49,397 nt of DNA from an uncultured Oscillospiraceae bacterium. GTDB lineage: Bacteria; Bacillota; Clostridia; Oscillospirales; Ruminococcaceae. The notes beneath the pieces were generated by a model. It was not told the DNA's origin. It saw nothing but the letters and a program-made list of their open reading frames with translations, and searched no databases. Positions 1 through 6,833 of this stretch are shown here, in pieces; the first letter of the stretch is position 1, and each line of letters begins with the position of its first letter. The position numbers and the translations under genes are program-made. The DNA is taken from positions 1 through 49,397 of the forward strand of contig CAKSLI010000014.1 of NCBI GenBank assembly GCA_934466475.1, given 5' to 3'.

Positions 1-74
1 TTTCAAGGTTTGACAACGAAGCAGATGATATAAGTCATAGAAATCTGCCGTGAAGGAGGTTTTTAGAGGTTACC
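1..74. repeat. Right arm of a palindromic MITE-like element, cut by the window edge
   Basis: This stretch matches the reverse complement of 4180-4253 with about one mismatch and ends in the same terminal sequence, TTTTTAGAGGTTACC. It is therefore one arm of a second copy of the 162-bp element described at 4180-4341. The other arm lies left of the window, so target duplication cannot be checked. The element ends ten bases before the lacI-family terminator hairpin. Confidence 0.85.
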
Positions 75-80
75 ACAAGT

Positions 81-114
81 AAAAAACTCCTCCGCTCAAA
101 TCGCGGAGGAGTTT
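81..114 (-). terminator. Intrinsic terminator of the LacI-family gene
   Basis: AAACTCCTCCGC (84-95) pairs with GCGGAGGAGTTT (103-114) across a 7-nt loop. On the minus strand the hairpin is followed by a T run. It begins 6 nt past the stop codon of the regulator at 120. Confidence 0.85.
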
Positions 115-119
115 CCTAT

Positions 120-1142
120 TTATTCGTTGAGGTTCCTTACGCTTTCACGGCGGACGAGCTTTCCGGTCACCAGGGTTCTTCCGCGGCGGTAGTTCACATC
201 GCGTATCTTGTGGAGGATTATCTCGACTGCCTCGGCGCTCATAACGTGGCTGTTTACATCAATAGTGGTGAGCCTTGGCGTGCATATAGTGGAATAGATA
301 TGGTTATCGTAGCCGACAACTGAGATATCGTCCGGAATGGAATAGCCTGCCGCCTTGAGCTGATTGACCAGCTTATACGCTGATTCATCACAGTTGCACA
401 CGAATGCAGTAGGCATTTCAGCAGGAAGCTTGAACTCCGGGAAAATATCGCTCTCATTTGAACGGTCGCCGATGACCCAGTCCTGACGGAGCGGTATGCG
501 ATTCTCCAGCAGTGCCTTGTAATATCCGAGATATCTGTCCTGAATGCTGCTGGTGGAGCTTATGCTGCCGAGGAATCCAATGCGGCGGTGTCCGTTTTCG
601 ATAAGGTGGCTGGTGAGCATATACGCTCCATAAAAGCTGTCTGAGAGCACAGCGTCAGCGTCCTCGCGGCTGCCGTAGAAATCCAGGAAAACGGTCGGGA
701 GGTCGTGGCTCATGAGGCTGTCTATATACGCCTCTGAGAGCTGACCAAGCACTATAAGTCCGTCAACCTTGTGGTCCAGCACGGAATTCGGCACTTCCTC
801 CGGGGTGCCATTGATGTCCTTATCGCTGACTACCTCAAGCATTCCGTAGTAATTCTGCTTCTGGAGAAGCTCCACGATATAGCGGTAAACTATCCAGTAA
901 AACGAACTCGCGTCGCTTATGAAGTGCTTAGCAACGATTATGCCTATGTTATAGGTGAGCCCGTCCTTGGCTCCGTGGGTGCCAGCGTGAACACGGTAGC
1001 CCATTTCCGTTGCCTTGCGCTTTATCCGGTCGCGGAGCTCCGCGCTTACGCCGTCTCGGTCGCCGAGCGCCTTGGAAACGGTAACGGTGCTGACGTTCAT
1101 TTCCTTGGCAATGTCGCTCATGGTCACAGCTTTTTTAGTCAT
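120..1142 (-). CDS. LacI/GalR-family transcriptional regulator
   Basis: A 340-residue protein with the standard LacI layout. The N-terminal helix-turn-helix and hinge (about residues 5-55) contain MSDIAKEMNVSTVTVSKAL, followed by a periplasmic-binding-protein-like effector domain (about 65-335) of full family length. The start is supported by AAAGGA 7 nt upstream. A promoter (TTTACA-17-TAAAAT) lies at 1188-1216 and a terminator follows the gene, so it is probably transcribed alone. No sugar-use genes adjoin it inside the window, so the effector and regulon cannot be named; a carbohydrate ligand is usual for the family. Confidence 0.93.
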   Translation of the reverse strand: MTKKAVTMSDIAKEMNVSTVTVSKALGDRDGVSAELRDRIKRKATEMGYRVHAGTHGAKDGLTYNIGIIVAKHFISDASSFYWIVYRYIVELLQKQNYYGMLEVVSDKDINGTPEEVPNSVLDHKVDGLIVLGQLSEAYIDSLMSHDLPTVFLDFYGSREDADAVLSDSFYGAYMLTSHLIENGHRRIGFLGSISSTSSIQDRYLGYYKALLENRIPLRQDWVIGDRSNESDIFPEFKLPAEMPTAFVCNCDESAYKLVNQLKAAGYSIPDDISVVGYDNHIYSTICTPRLTTIDVNSHVMSAEAVEIILHKIRDVNYRRGRTLVTGKLVRRESVRNLNE

Positions 1143-1187
1143 ATCTATATCCTTTCAGCTTGGAAATCATATTTTATCCATACTTAT

Positions 1188-1216
1188 ATTTTAAGTAATT
1201 TTGATCATTTTGTAAA
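1188..1216 (-). promoter_or_regulatory. Predicted sigma-A promoter of the LacI-family gene
   Basis: On the minus strand TTTACA (1216-1211) and TAAAAT (1193-1188) are separated by 17 nt. They lie about 45 bp upstream of the start codon and downstream of the terminator at 1258-1290, so the gene has its own promoter. No LacI-type operator palindrome was recognised. Confidence 0.6.
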
Positions 1217-1257
1217 TTAGCTGAATTAACAAAATATAGCTGCTTTATTTGTGCAAA

Positions 1258-1290
1258 ATGTCCCGCCGGGATTCAGTTCCGGCGGGACAT
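1258..1290 (-). terminator. Strong intrinsic terminator of the candidate small RNA
   Basis: Perfect 12-bp GC-rich stem with a 9-nt loop. On the minus strand it is followed by TTTTGC. Confidence 0.7.
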
Positions 1291-1360
1291 GCTATCTATA
1301 TCAAGGCTTGGACGGCTTTTGCCCTAGAAACACCAGCCGCTGCCGCTCGTTCGTTTTCTG
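1258..1360 (-). ncRNA. Candidate small RNA of about 100 nt
   Basis: A near-consensus promoter (TTGACA-17-TATACT, 1395-1367) would start a leftward transcript near 1360. About 70 nt later comes a perfect 12-bp hairpin (ATGTCCCGCCGG, 9-nt loop, CCGGCGGGACAT) followed by TTTT. No credible reading frame lies between them. The body can form a CGGCU/AGCCG stem around a loop containing GUUUCUAGGGC. I do not recognise it as a known RNA family; 4.5S, 6S and common riboswitch cores did not match by eye. It could also be an attenuated leader of the LacI-family gene, but that gene has a promoter after the hairpin. Confidence 0.5.
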
Positions 1361-1366
1361 TAACTC

Positions 1367-1395
1367 AGTATAGCATACGCGGCAGCGCATGTCAA
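1367..1395 (-). promoter_or_regulatory. Near-consensus sigma-A promoter of the candidate small RNA
   Basis: TTGACA (1395-1390) and TATACT (1372-1367) with a 17-nt spacer, reading left. It is among the best promoter matches in the window although no open reading frame follows it before the terminator at 1258-1290. Confidence 0.75.
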
Positions 1396-1523
1396 CAATT
1401 ATGACATAACTGTAATTATATTGTAACCTTGCCGTAACTATTCGGGAAAAATTGAAATTAATCTGTAACCTTATCACTCCCTTGCGAATATAGTAGGTCA
1501 GGAAAACGATCGGGGGTGACAGC

Positions 1524-1691
1524 GTGAGAAAGAACCGAAGGCGCCGTAAGAACTGCGGCTTTGGCATAGTACTGGCGGTCGCAGCGTTCCTCGGCGCAGT
1601 GATGTGCATTTCATTCTTTTCGCTGAAAGTGCTGCTTTTCGTAGTAGCATTCCTGCTGATCATAATAGGTATATTCCTGCTGAAGCTGTGA
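1524..1691 (+). CDS. Small basic two-helix membrane protein upstream of spoVM
   Basis: A 55-residue open frame starting with GTG behind a GGGGGTGA ribosome binding site. The N-terminus is strongly basic (MRKNRRRRKN) and two hydrophobic segments follow (about residues 12-32 and 35-55), ending KL. Its stop codon lies inside the ribosome binding region of spoVM, with 12 nt between the genes, so the two are probably co-transcribed. That link suggests, without proving it, a role in the forespore or spore envelope. The family is not recognised. The basic end followed by hydrophobic helices would suit a small inner-membrane protein with its N-terminus in the cytoplasm. Confidence 0.7.
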   Translation: MRKNRRRRKNCGFGIVLAVAAFLGAVMCISFFSLKVLLFVVAFLLIIIGIFLLKL

Positions 1692-1703
1692 AAGGAGCTA
1701 CAT

Positions 1704-1790
1704 ATGAAGATCGTTGTGCTGAAAAGTCCGAAGCTGTTCGCCGGGATACTCAGAGCCATGTTCGGGATAAAGAAAATGCCTGCTGAATAA
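1704..1790 (+). CDS. spoVM: Stage V sporulation protein SpoVM
   Basis: A 28-residue peptide containing KSPKLFAGILRAMFG, which aligns without gaps to Bacillus SpoVM (KLPKFLGGIVRAML). The conserved Pro, Gly and the GI-RAM-G core are kept. In Bacillus this amphipathic helix recognises the curved outer forespore membrane and anchors the SpoIVA coat basement layer. AAAGGAG lies 6 nt before the ATG. The C-terminus (KKMPAE) differs from the Bacillus tail. The gene follows the 55-residue membrane peptide closely and ends just before a terminator hairpin. At this length it is easily missed by automated calling. No clear sporulation-sigma promoter was identified by eye. Confidence 0.87.
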   Translation: MKIVVLKSPKLFAGILRAMFGIKKMPAE

Positions 1791-1794
1791 CCCA

Positions 1795-1820
1795 AACGGA
1801 GCGGTGTGAGCCGCTCCGTT
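1795..1820. terminator. Bidirectional terminator, first copy flanking the 225-bp element
   Basis: AACGGAGCGG pairs with CCGCTCCGTT over a 6-nt loop, 4 nt after spoVM. The same 26 bases recur exactly at 2046-2071, so this is both the spoVM terminator and the left direct repeat of the element at 1821-2045. Confidence 0.75.
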
Positions 1821-2045
1821 GAGACCGTCGAAAAAGTCACTAAAGCGACTTTTCCGCCGAACAATCCCTGGACTTTGGGCTTTGCCCAAGTCCCCCGCTT
1901 CGCTTCTGCGCGCACGGTTTGTCGGCATAGCCGACAAACCGCACACTTGTGCGGATAGAAGTATTTTTTGACCCGGCAAAGCTGGGTCAAAAAATTGATT
2001 TCAAAAGCCCGCTTCGCGGGCAAAATTTACCTTTTCGACAAACTG
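1821..2045 (+). mobile_element. Terminator-duplicating hairpin element, copy 1
   Basis: 225 bp beginning GAGACCG and ending CAAACTG, bracketed by two identical 26-bp terminator hairpins. It is built almost entirely of short perfect hairpins, among them a GTCGGC/GCCGAC stem, a GCCCGC/GCGGGC stem and TTTTTTGACCC/GGGTCAAAAAA. Near-terminal inverted repeats GTCGAAAAAG and CTTTTCGAC mark the ends. The reverse complement of 24354-24542 matches over both outer thirds, with a variable middle. It has no credible coding frame. It lies between convergent genes spoVM and the M20 dipeptidase. It looks like a non-autonomous element whose target was a terminator. Confidence 0.75.
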
Positions 2046-2071
2046 AACGGAGCGGTGTGAGCCGCTCCGTT
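2046..2071. terminator. Bidirectional terminator, second copy, ending the dipeptidase gene
   Basis: Exact 26-bp repeat of 1795-1820, starting 3 nt beyond the dipeptidase stop codon at 2075. On the minus strand the stem is followed by CAGTTTG rather than a T run. The T run on the plus strand (TTTCTTT) favours rightward termination. Confidence 0.7.
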
Positions 2072-2074
2072 TCT

Positions 2075-3463
2075 TTATCCGCAGATATCCGCTATCGCGC
2101 AGGCAAAAAGCACTGCGTCCCGCAGGAGCTCGTCCTCTGTGATGAACTCATCGTTTCCATGCATATGGTAGTCAGTATCGCCGCGCTCAACCCCGAACGC
2201 TACGCCGCCCTCCACCGTGTGGACATAGGTTCCGCCGCCTATCGCAATGCAGCGCCCCGGCTCGCCCTCGACCTCGCTGTAAACCCGGAGCAGCTTCTGT
2301 ACGAACTCGCTGTCCTCCGGCACGCAGTGAGGCTCTTCCTCCATGTTTTTCCCGTAATGCACCCCGGCGTTTTCAAGCGCGGCGGAAAGCCGCTCCACAA
2401 CATCACTCAGCCTTGCGCTGACAGGATAGCGGATATCTATACAGCCGCTGATTTTTCCGTCTTTCATTGCAAATTTGCTGAATGTGAGCGTAAGCGCTCC
2501 GGACTTATCGTCCTCTATTTTCAACGCCGCCGAGCGCCCGTCTGTTTCCCAGAACGGGAACATTCTCTCCAGACCGCGGAATATCTCCCGCTGATCTCCG
2601 TCTGTCAGCGGAAGCCTGTTGAGCAGCGATATAAGCGCAGTAACTGCGTTTACTCCCGTCTGCGGGGTGGAAGCGTGCGCCGATCTTCCCGAACAGTGTA
2701 TCGTTATCGTTCCGTCAGAATTGCGGTCAGTGGTGATCAATGCGCCTGTGGAATTCGATAAGATTGCCGCGCGTATTTTCTCGTAGTCGATCCCGTATAC
2801 GACCGCCTCCGCCTTATCAGGAACCGCATTCGGAATGCTGCCCCCCGTGAAGCTCACAACTGAGCCTGGAACATAACTGCCGCAGATATCCGCACGGATC
2901 ATTCCCTTTTCGATATTGATGACCGGGAAACTGCCGTCCGGAGTGAAAACCATCGGCGGAAGCTTATTCCCGCGGCGGTATATCTCCAGATCTTCGGAAC
3001 CGTTCTCCTCGTCCGTGCCGAAAAGCAGCCTTACGCCTTTTTTCAGCGGGATTCCCAGTTCCTTAACGCACCACAGTGCGCAAAGGGCAGCCGCGCAGGG
3101 ACCCTTGTCATCGATTACTCCCCTGCCAAACAGCCTGCCCTCCCGGCGCGTGAGCTGAAAGGGAGGGTGCGTCCAATTGAGCGGTTCCGCAGGAACTACG
3201 TCAAGATGACAGAGTATTCCCAGCCCGACATTTCCCGCGGGAGAATAGTCTGCCGTTCCCATTACATCATCATGACAGCCGGTAACGAAGCCGTATCTGC
3301 GGCATATCTCCAGCATTTTGTCGAGAGCCTTCCGCGGCTCGGCGCCAAACGGAGCACCGGGCTCAGGCGTCCCCTTGACGCTCGGTATCTCTACCAGCTG
3401 TCTTATCATCTCAACCATATCTTCCCGGTGAGAATAGATGAAATCCGTTATCTGCTGCTTCAT
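2075..3463 (-). CDS. M20-family dipeptidase (PepV/Sapep type)
   Basis: 462 residues, a metallopeptidase of the PepV/Sapep group expected to hydrolyse dipeptides in the cytoplasm with two zinc ions. Visible features are the HLDVVP zinc and catalytic segment, GRGVIDDKGP with its bridging Asp, GTDEENGSED with the catalytic Glu pair, and a C-terminal AIGGGTYVH segment. The lid domain is at about 180-330. The ATG at 3463 is preferred because AAGGAAG lies 7 nt upstream; a TTG six codons earlier lacks this. It follows the acyltransferase-like gene by 57 nt and may share its transcript. Exact substrate is unknown. Confidence 0.9.
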   Translation of the reverse strand: MKQQITDFIYSHREDMVEMIRQLVEIPSVKGTPEPGAPFGAEPRKALDKMLEICRRYGFVTGCHDDVMGTADYSPAGNVGLGILCHLDVVPAEPLNWTHPPFQLTRREGRLFGRGVIDDKGPCAAALCALWCVKELGIPLKKGVRLLFGTDEENGSEDLEIYRRGNKLPPMVFTPDGSFPVINIEKGMIRADICGSYVPGSVVSFTGGSIPNAVPDKAEAVVYGIDYEKIRAAILSNSTGALITTDRNSDGTITIHCSGRSAHASTPQTGVNAVTALISLLNRLPLTDGDQREIFRGLERMFPFWETDGRSAALKIEDDKSGALTLTFSKFAMKDGKISGCIDIRYPVSARLSDVVERLSAALENAGVHYGKNMEEEPHCVPEDSEFVQKLLRVYSEVEGEPGRCIAIGGGTYVHTVEGGVAFGVERGDTDYHMHGNDEFITEDELLRDAVLFACAIADICG

Positions 3464-3520
3464 TACGATACTTCCTTTCAATTTATCTGTCCTTATTCTT
3501 GACTTCAGACATTATATTAT

Positions 3521-4096
3521 TCAGCGGGAGCCTGCCCTGTTTTTATGCGCAGCCATTCTCAGCAGCCTTGGGCGGTTGTATCTCTGGATAATGACGAACA
3601 GCGCGTCAAACAGCGCAGCCGCTGCCGATGTTAGCACGAATACCAGGATAGTATCGCGCAGCACCGGCATTATTATACTCAGGATAACCGGAACAAAGCT
3701 TACTGCGACATTCACCTCATGAACAAGCTCAGCGCAGCACATATTTGATGCGATCTGCTCCGGCGTGTTCTCTTTCAGCGAAAACTTCTCCGGAACGTAA
3801 GTCGGAAGCCTGAGCTTCCACTTATGCACTTTCAGCCTGCGGTACAGCCTTTCTTCAAGCCTGCTCTGCCGGAACCACGCCGATTTATAGTTCACCCCGC
3901 CTGCCGTCAGTGTTTCGAGCATTGCTCCGACTGCCAGCCTTATAGCCAGGTGATACAGAAACGTAGCAAAGGTTATCAGCAGCGTCAGAAAAAAACCGTA
4001 TCCAAGGCTGAGCCAGCAGACGAGTGATGCCGCAGTCAGCACAAGGAACAGAATAGTCCCGCCTTCCATGAGCTTCCTGAATGCTGATTTTTTCAT
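3521..4096 (-). CDS. Membrane protein resembling CrtO-type glycosyl carotenoid acyltransferases
   Basis: 191 residues with two hydrophobic segments at about 12-55 and two more at about 130-165. Between them lie KVHKWKLRLP, an NMCCAELVHEVN segment and a C-terminal IIQRYNRPRL. The KxWKxxLP, E-xx-E/H and QRYNRPRL pattern recalls the small membrane acyltransferase family named after staphylococcal CrtO. No carotenoid genes are present, so the substrate is probably another lipid or glycolipid. This is recognition from memory of a motif pattern. GGAGG lies 6 nt before the ATG. The stop codon of the element-interrupted gene is just upstream, so recN, the broken gene, this gene and the dipeptidase probably once formed one operon. 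Confidence 0.6.
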   Translation of the reverse strand: MKKSAFRKLMEGGTILFLVLTAASLVCWLSLGYGFFLTLLITFATFLYHLAIRLAVGAMLETLTAGGVNYKSAWFRQSRLEERLYRRLKVHKWKLRLPTYVPEKFSLKENTPEQIASNMCCAELVHEVNVAVSFVPVILSIIMPVLRDTILVFVLTSAAAALFDALFVIIQRYNRPRLLRMAAHKNRAGSR

Positions 4097-4108
4097 GTGC
4101 GCCCTCCG

Positions 4109-4179
4109 TCATCCGCCTGGTCTTACGCCGTCCTCCACATCAGTGACCTTGCCCTGCCCGTCAAAAGCGATTAAGTAAA
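4109..4179 (-). pseudogene. Severed 3' end of the small membrane-protein gene at 4341-4703
   Basis: Reading left from 4179, the frame is open and encodes YLIAFDGQGKVTDVEDG then VRPGG and stop (TGA, 4111-4109). It has no start or ribosome binding site. Deleting the 162-bp element plus one TTTA copy joins it in frame to the last codons of the upstream gene (EHF then YLIAFDG), giving a protein of about 143 residues. The restored stop lies 12 nt before the acyltransferase-like start, and the ribosome binding site of the latter sits in that gap. Confidence 0.8.
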
Positions 4180-4341
4180 GGTAACCTCTAAAAACCTCCT
4201 TCACGGCAGATTTCTATGACTAATATCATCTGCTTCGTTGTCAAACCTTGAAATACATACAGTATTACTGCGGTTTGACGCCTAGCATCTGATATAAGTC
4301 ATGTACGAAATCTGCTCGTGTCCCGTTTTTTAGAGGTTACC
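4180..4341. mobile_element. 162-bp palindromic MITE-like element interrupting a gene
   Basis: The ends are inverted repeats GGTAACCTCTAAAAA and TTTTTTAGAGGTTACC, and the arms continue as imperfect inverted repeats across almost the whole length. TAAA flanks both ends (4176-4179 and 4342-4345), a 4-bp target duplication. There is no coding capacity. One arm of a second copy occupies 1-74. The boundaries are supported independently, because excising the element and one TAAA restores a reading frame. The element supplies the last base of the TAG that now ends the gene at 4341-4703. Confidence 0.9.
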
Positions 4342-4703
4342 TAAAAATGCTCCAGGTGGTCGGGCATTACCGGACCGTCGTCCTTATAGATGAAGTAGCC
4401 TATCCTGCCGGGGCATCCCTCGGTATACGCGCCGATATCCGGCTCGCCGTACCGCCCGATGACCTCCGGGATATTTCCGCCCTTTACCGTCCAGTCGCAG
4501 AAGCGGTAATAGGTCTTATGCGATGAAGTAAACAGCAGCACTGCCGCCGCGGATATAACCGCTGCAATGAGAAGCGCCAGCCGCTTTCCGACTGGCTTCT
4601 GCCTTACGGCAGCGTTCATCGTGAGAACCACTGAAACGGCAAGAAACGCCAGCGCCAGCAGTATCGCCCCCGCATACATCAGCAGCATGTACCAGACGTT
4701 CAT
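4341..4703 (-). CDS. Small membrane protein, C-terminus cut off by a MITE insertion
   Basis: 120 codons remain. Two membrane segments (about residues 5-28 and 42-60) precede a soluble part with WTVKGGNIPEVIGRYGEPD and GRIGYFIYKDDGPVMPDHLE. The stop TAG is formed by target TA plus the G of the element end. The original C-terminus of about 23 residues is found intact at 4109-4175 on the other side of the element. The G-P-D turn followed by FYLIAFDGQGKV resembles the small SmpA/BamE-like fold, but this is speculative and the family is not recognised. It overlaps the recN stop by 4 nt, so it is translationally coupled to recN. Whether the shortened protein still works is unknown. Confidence 0.8.
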   Translation of the reverse strand: MNVWYMLLMYAGAILLALAFLAVSVVLTMNAAVRQKPVGKRLALLIAAVISAAAVLLFTSSHKTYYRFCDWTVKGGNIPEVIGRYGEPDIGAYTEGCPGRIGYFIYKDDGPVMPDHLEHF

Positions 4704-6364
4704 TCTTCCGCCTTCCTGCTCAGCATTTCCTCGGCGGCCTTAAGTCCGCTTTCGGTAAGCCCGCCGTCCATTATTCGTGCGAGCTCCTGCTTTCTGCCCT
4801 CGTGGTCGAGAGGGAAAATCCGCGTGTAGGTGCGGGAATTTTCCGTCTGCTTTTCAATCAGCATATGGGTCTGCGCAAGAGCCGCGATCTGCGCCAGGTG
4901 AGTTATACAGAGCACCTGACGTTTCTCGGCAGTCTGCGCCAGCTTTATCCCGACCTTGGCGGCTGTTCTTCCGCTTATTCCCGCGTCAACCTCATCGAAT
5001 ATCATTGTAGGTATGTCGTCGCCCTCTGCCATTACGCTCTTTATAGCAAGCATAACGCGGGAGAGCTCGCCGCCGCTCGCAGTCCGGTTGAGCGGCTTCA
5101 TTTCCTCGCCGGCATTCGCGGAAATAAGTATCTCAACCTCGTCCATACCGTTTATTGTTATCTTTTCGGGGCGTACATCGAATTTCAGCGTTACATTCGG
5201 CATATTCAGAAACCGCAGCACCTCGCAGATATCCGAGGACAGCTTCTCGGAAGCCGCCTTGCGCTTTGCGCTTATTTCCTCCGCCATGCCCCTGACTTTT
5301 CCTGCAAGCTCGTGGCGCTCCTGCGTGAGCTTGTCTATCTCGCCGTCCAGTCCCGTGAGCTGCCCTATTTCCCGGCGGCATTCCTCCAGATAATCAACCA
5401 GCTGGTCCGCGTCCATGTTGTACTTACGGCAGGCGTGCTTCATTGCGGAGACCCTGTCCGCGATATCCGCCTCGCGCTCCTCGCTGTCGTCAGAACTGAA
5501 CGCCATTGAAGCCGCCTCGCTGCTGATATCCTCAAGCTCCGGAAGAAGCTCCTCAAGCCGCTTGTAGAGCGCGTCCGCCTCCGGAAGCACAGCCCCCGCC
5601 TGCGCGAACGCGTTCATCGACTGCCGCACCAGGTCTATCGCCCCGGGATTTTCCTCACCGTTTAGCATGTTGTTCGCGGTGAGCAGTGCTCCCTGGATCT
5701 GCGCCTTGCTGCGTATCCTGTGGAGTTCCTCCTCAAGGCGGTCGCCCTCGCCGTAATCAAGCCCGAGCTCCTCAAGCTCCTCGCATATCGCAGAGAGCTG
5801 AGCCATGCGCATTTCGCGGGTGTTGTTCTCCTCGCGCATTTCTTTCAGTCGGCGGGAAAGCCTCGAGAAGCTGCGGAATTCCGCGCGGTATTCCTCCAGC
5901 TCCCGGGATAATCCCGCGTAGCTGTCAAGTATCTGCCGCTGGTTGTCCGTATTCATCAGGATACGGTTTTCGTGCTGTCCGTGAATATCGACCAGCAGCT
6001 CGCCGACCTCGCGCAGCATAGCCGCAGTCGCCGCCCTGCCGTTTATACGGGCGCTGCTTCTTCCATCGCAGGTTATCTCCCGCATGAGCACCAGCTCGCC
6101 GTCCTCCGCTGAGAATCCAAGCTCTGCCAGCTTGCCGCGGACGCGCTCCGAAATGTCGTCAAACAGCGCGGAAATGACCGCCTTAGGCGCGCCGCTCCTG
6201 ACGATATCCTTGGTAGTCCTGCCACCGAGCACCGCGTTTATTCCACCGATTATGACGCTCTTTCCGGCGCCGGTCTCGCCGGTGAAGACATTGAAGCTGC
6301 TGCCGAATTCAACAGACGCCTTTTCGATAACAGCCAGATTCTCAATAGAAAGCTCCCGTAACAA
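4700..6364 (-). CDS. recN: DNA repair protein RecN
   Basis: 554 residues, an SMC-like ATPase acting early in double-strand break repair. The Walker A GETGAGKSVI is near residue 29, a long coiled coil occupies about 150-370, the ABC signature region reads TASGGELSRVMLAIK, and the Walker B is TMIFDEVDAGISG. Length is typical. The start is a TTG with AAGGAG 8 nt upstream; there is no better ATG in frame. It follows argR by 12 nt, the usual Firmicutes order. Its end overlaps the next gene by 4 nt. Confidence 0.96.
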   Translation of the reverse strand: MLRELSIENLAVIEKASVEFGSSFNVFTGETGAGKSVIIGGINAVLGGRTTKDIVRSGAPKAVISALFDDISERVRGKLAELGFSAEDGELVLMREITCDGRSSARINGRAATAAMLREVGELLVDIHGQHENRILMNTDNQRQILDSYAGLSRELEEYRAEFRSFSRLSRRLKEMREENNTREMRMAQLSAICEELEELGLDYGEGDRLEEELHRIRSKAQIQGALLTANNMLNGEENPGAIDLVRQSMNAFAQAGAVLPEADALYKRLEELLPELEDISSEAASMAFSSDDSEEREADIADRVSAMKHACRKYNMDADQLVDYLEECRREIGQLTGLDGEIDKLTQERHELAGKVRGMAEEISAKRKAASEKLSSDICEVLRFLNMPNVTLKFDVRPEKITINGMDEVEILISANAGEEMKPLNRTASGGELSRVMLAIKSVMAEGDDIPTMIFDEVDAGISGRTAAKVGIKLAQTAEKRQVLCITHLAQIAALAQTHMLIEKQTENSRTYTRIFPLDHEGRKQELARIMDGGLTESGLKAAEEMLSRKAEE

Positions 6365-6376
6365 GCGACATTCTCC

Positions 6377-6823
6377 TTATCTCGTCATCATCTTCCTGAG
6401 CAGCTCCAGCAGCTGCACAGCATGGTTTTCAGTCCTGGTCAGCACGAAAATCGTATCGTCCCCGGCTATAGTACCGACCACAAATCCCAGGTCCTCCTCG
6501 TCAAGTACAACGCAGGCGGCATTCGCGAGCCCCGGGCGGCATTTTATCACCACCGTGTTCATTGCATAGTCCAGCGACAGGACAGCCTGCGCGAATACGC
6601 TGCTGTATTCCGGCGGATTCTCAAATTCCGGGGAATAATAACAGTTCACGCCGTCCTCGGACATGCCCTTGCGTATTTTCAGCTCCCGCATATCGCGGGA
6701 AACCGTTGCCTGGGTAGTCTGGCAGCCTGCTTCCTCCAGGAGCTCTCCCAGCTGCTCCTGGGTTTCGACCTCCTGAGACGATATTATCTTGAGTATCAGC
6801 CGCTGACGCTGTTTCTTATCCAT
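6377..6823 (-). CDS. argR: Arginine repressor ArgR/AhrC
   Basis: 148 residues, the normal length. The N-terminal winged helix contains TTQATVSRDMRELKIRK, with the diagnostic SRD-RE-L recognition helix. The C-terminal domain contains GTIAGDDTIFVL, the loop that binds arginine and forms the hexamer. The protein represses arginine synthesis and activates catabolism in relatives. No ARG box was searched for in the window. It lies between the AlkZ-related gene and recN. Confidence 0.95.
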   Translation of the reverse strand: MDKKQRQRLILKIISSQEVETQEQLGELLEEAGCQTTQATVSRDMRELKIRKGMSEDGVNCYYSPEFENPPEYSSVFAQAVLSLDYAMNTVVIKCRPGLANAACVVLDEEDLGFVVGTIAGDDTIFVLTRTENHAVQLLELLRKMMTR

Positions 6824-6833
6824 GCCGCACCTC

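Noticed and set aside
1301..2023. A 240-codon minus-strand frame antisense to the spoVM pair
   Set aside because: It runs through the candidate small RNA, the spoVM genes in antisense and the hairpin element. It has no ribosome binding site and no recognisable domain. The opposite strand has well-formed small genes.
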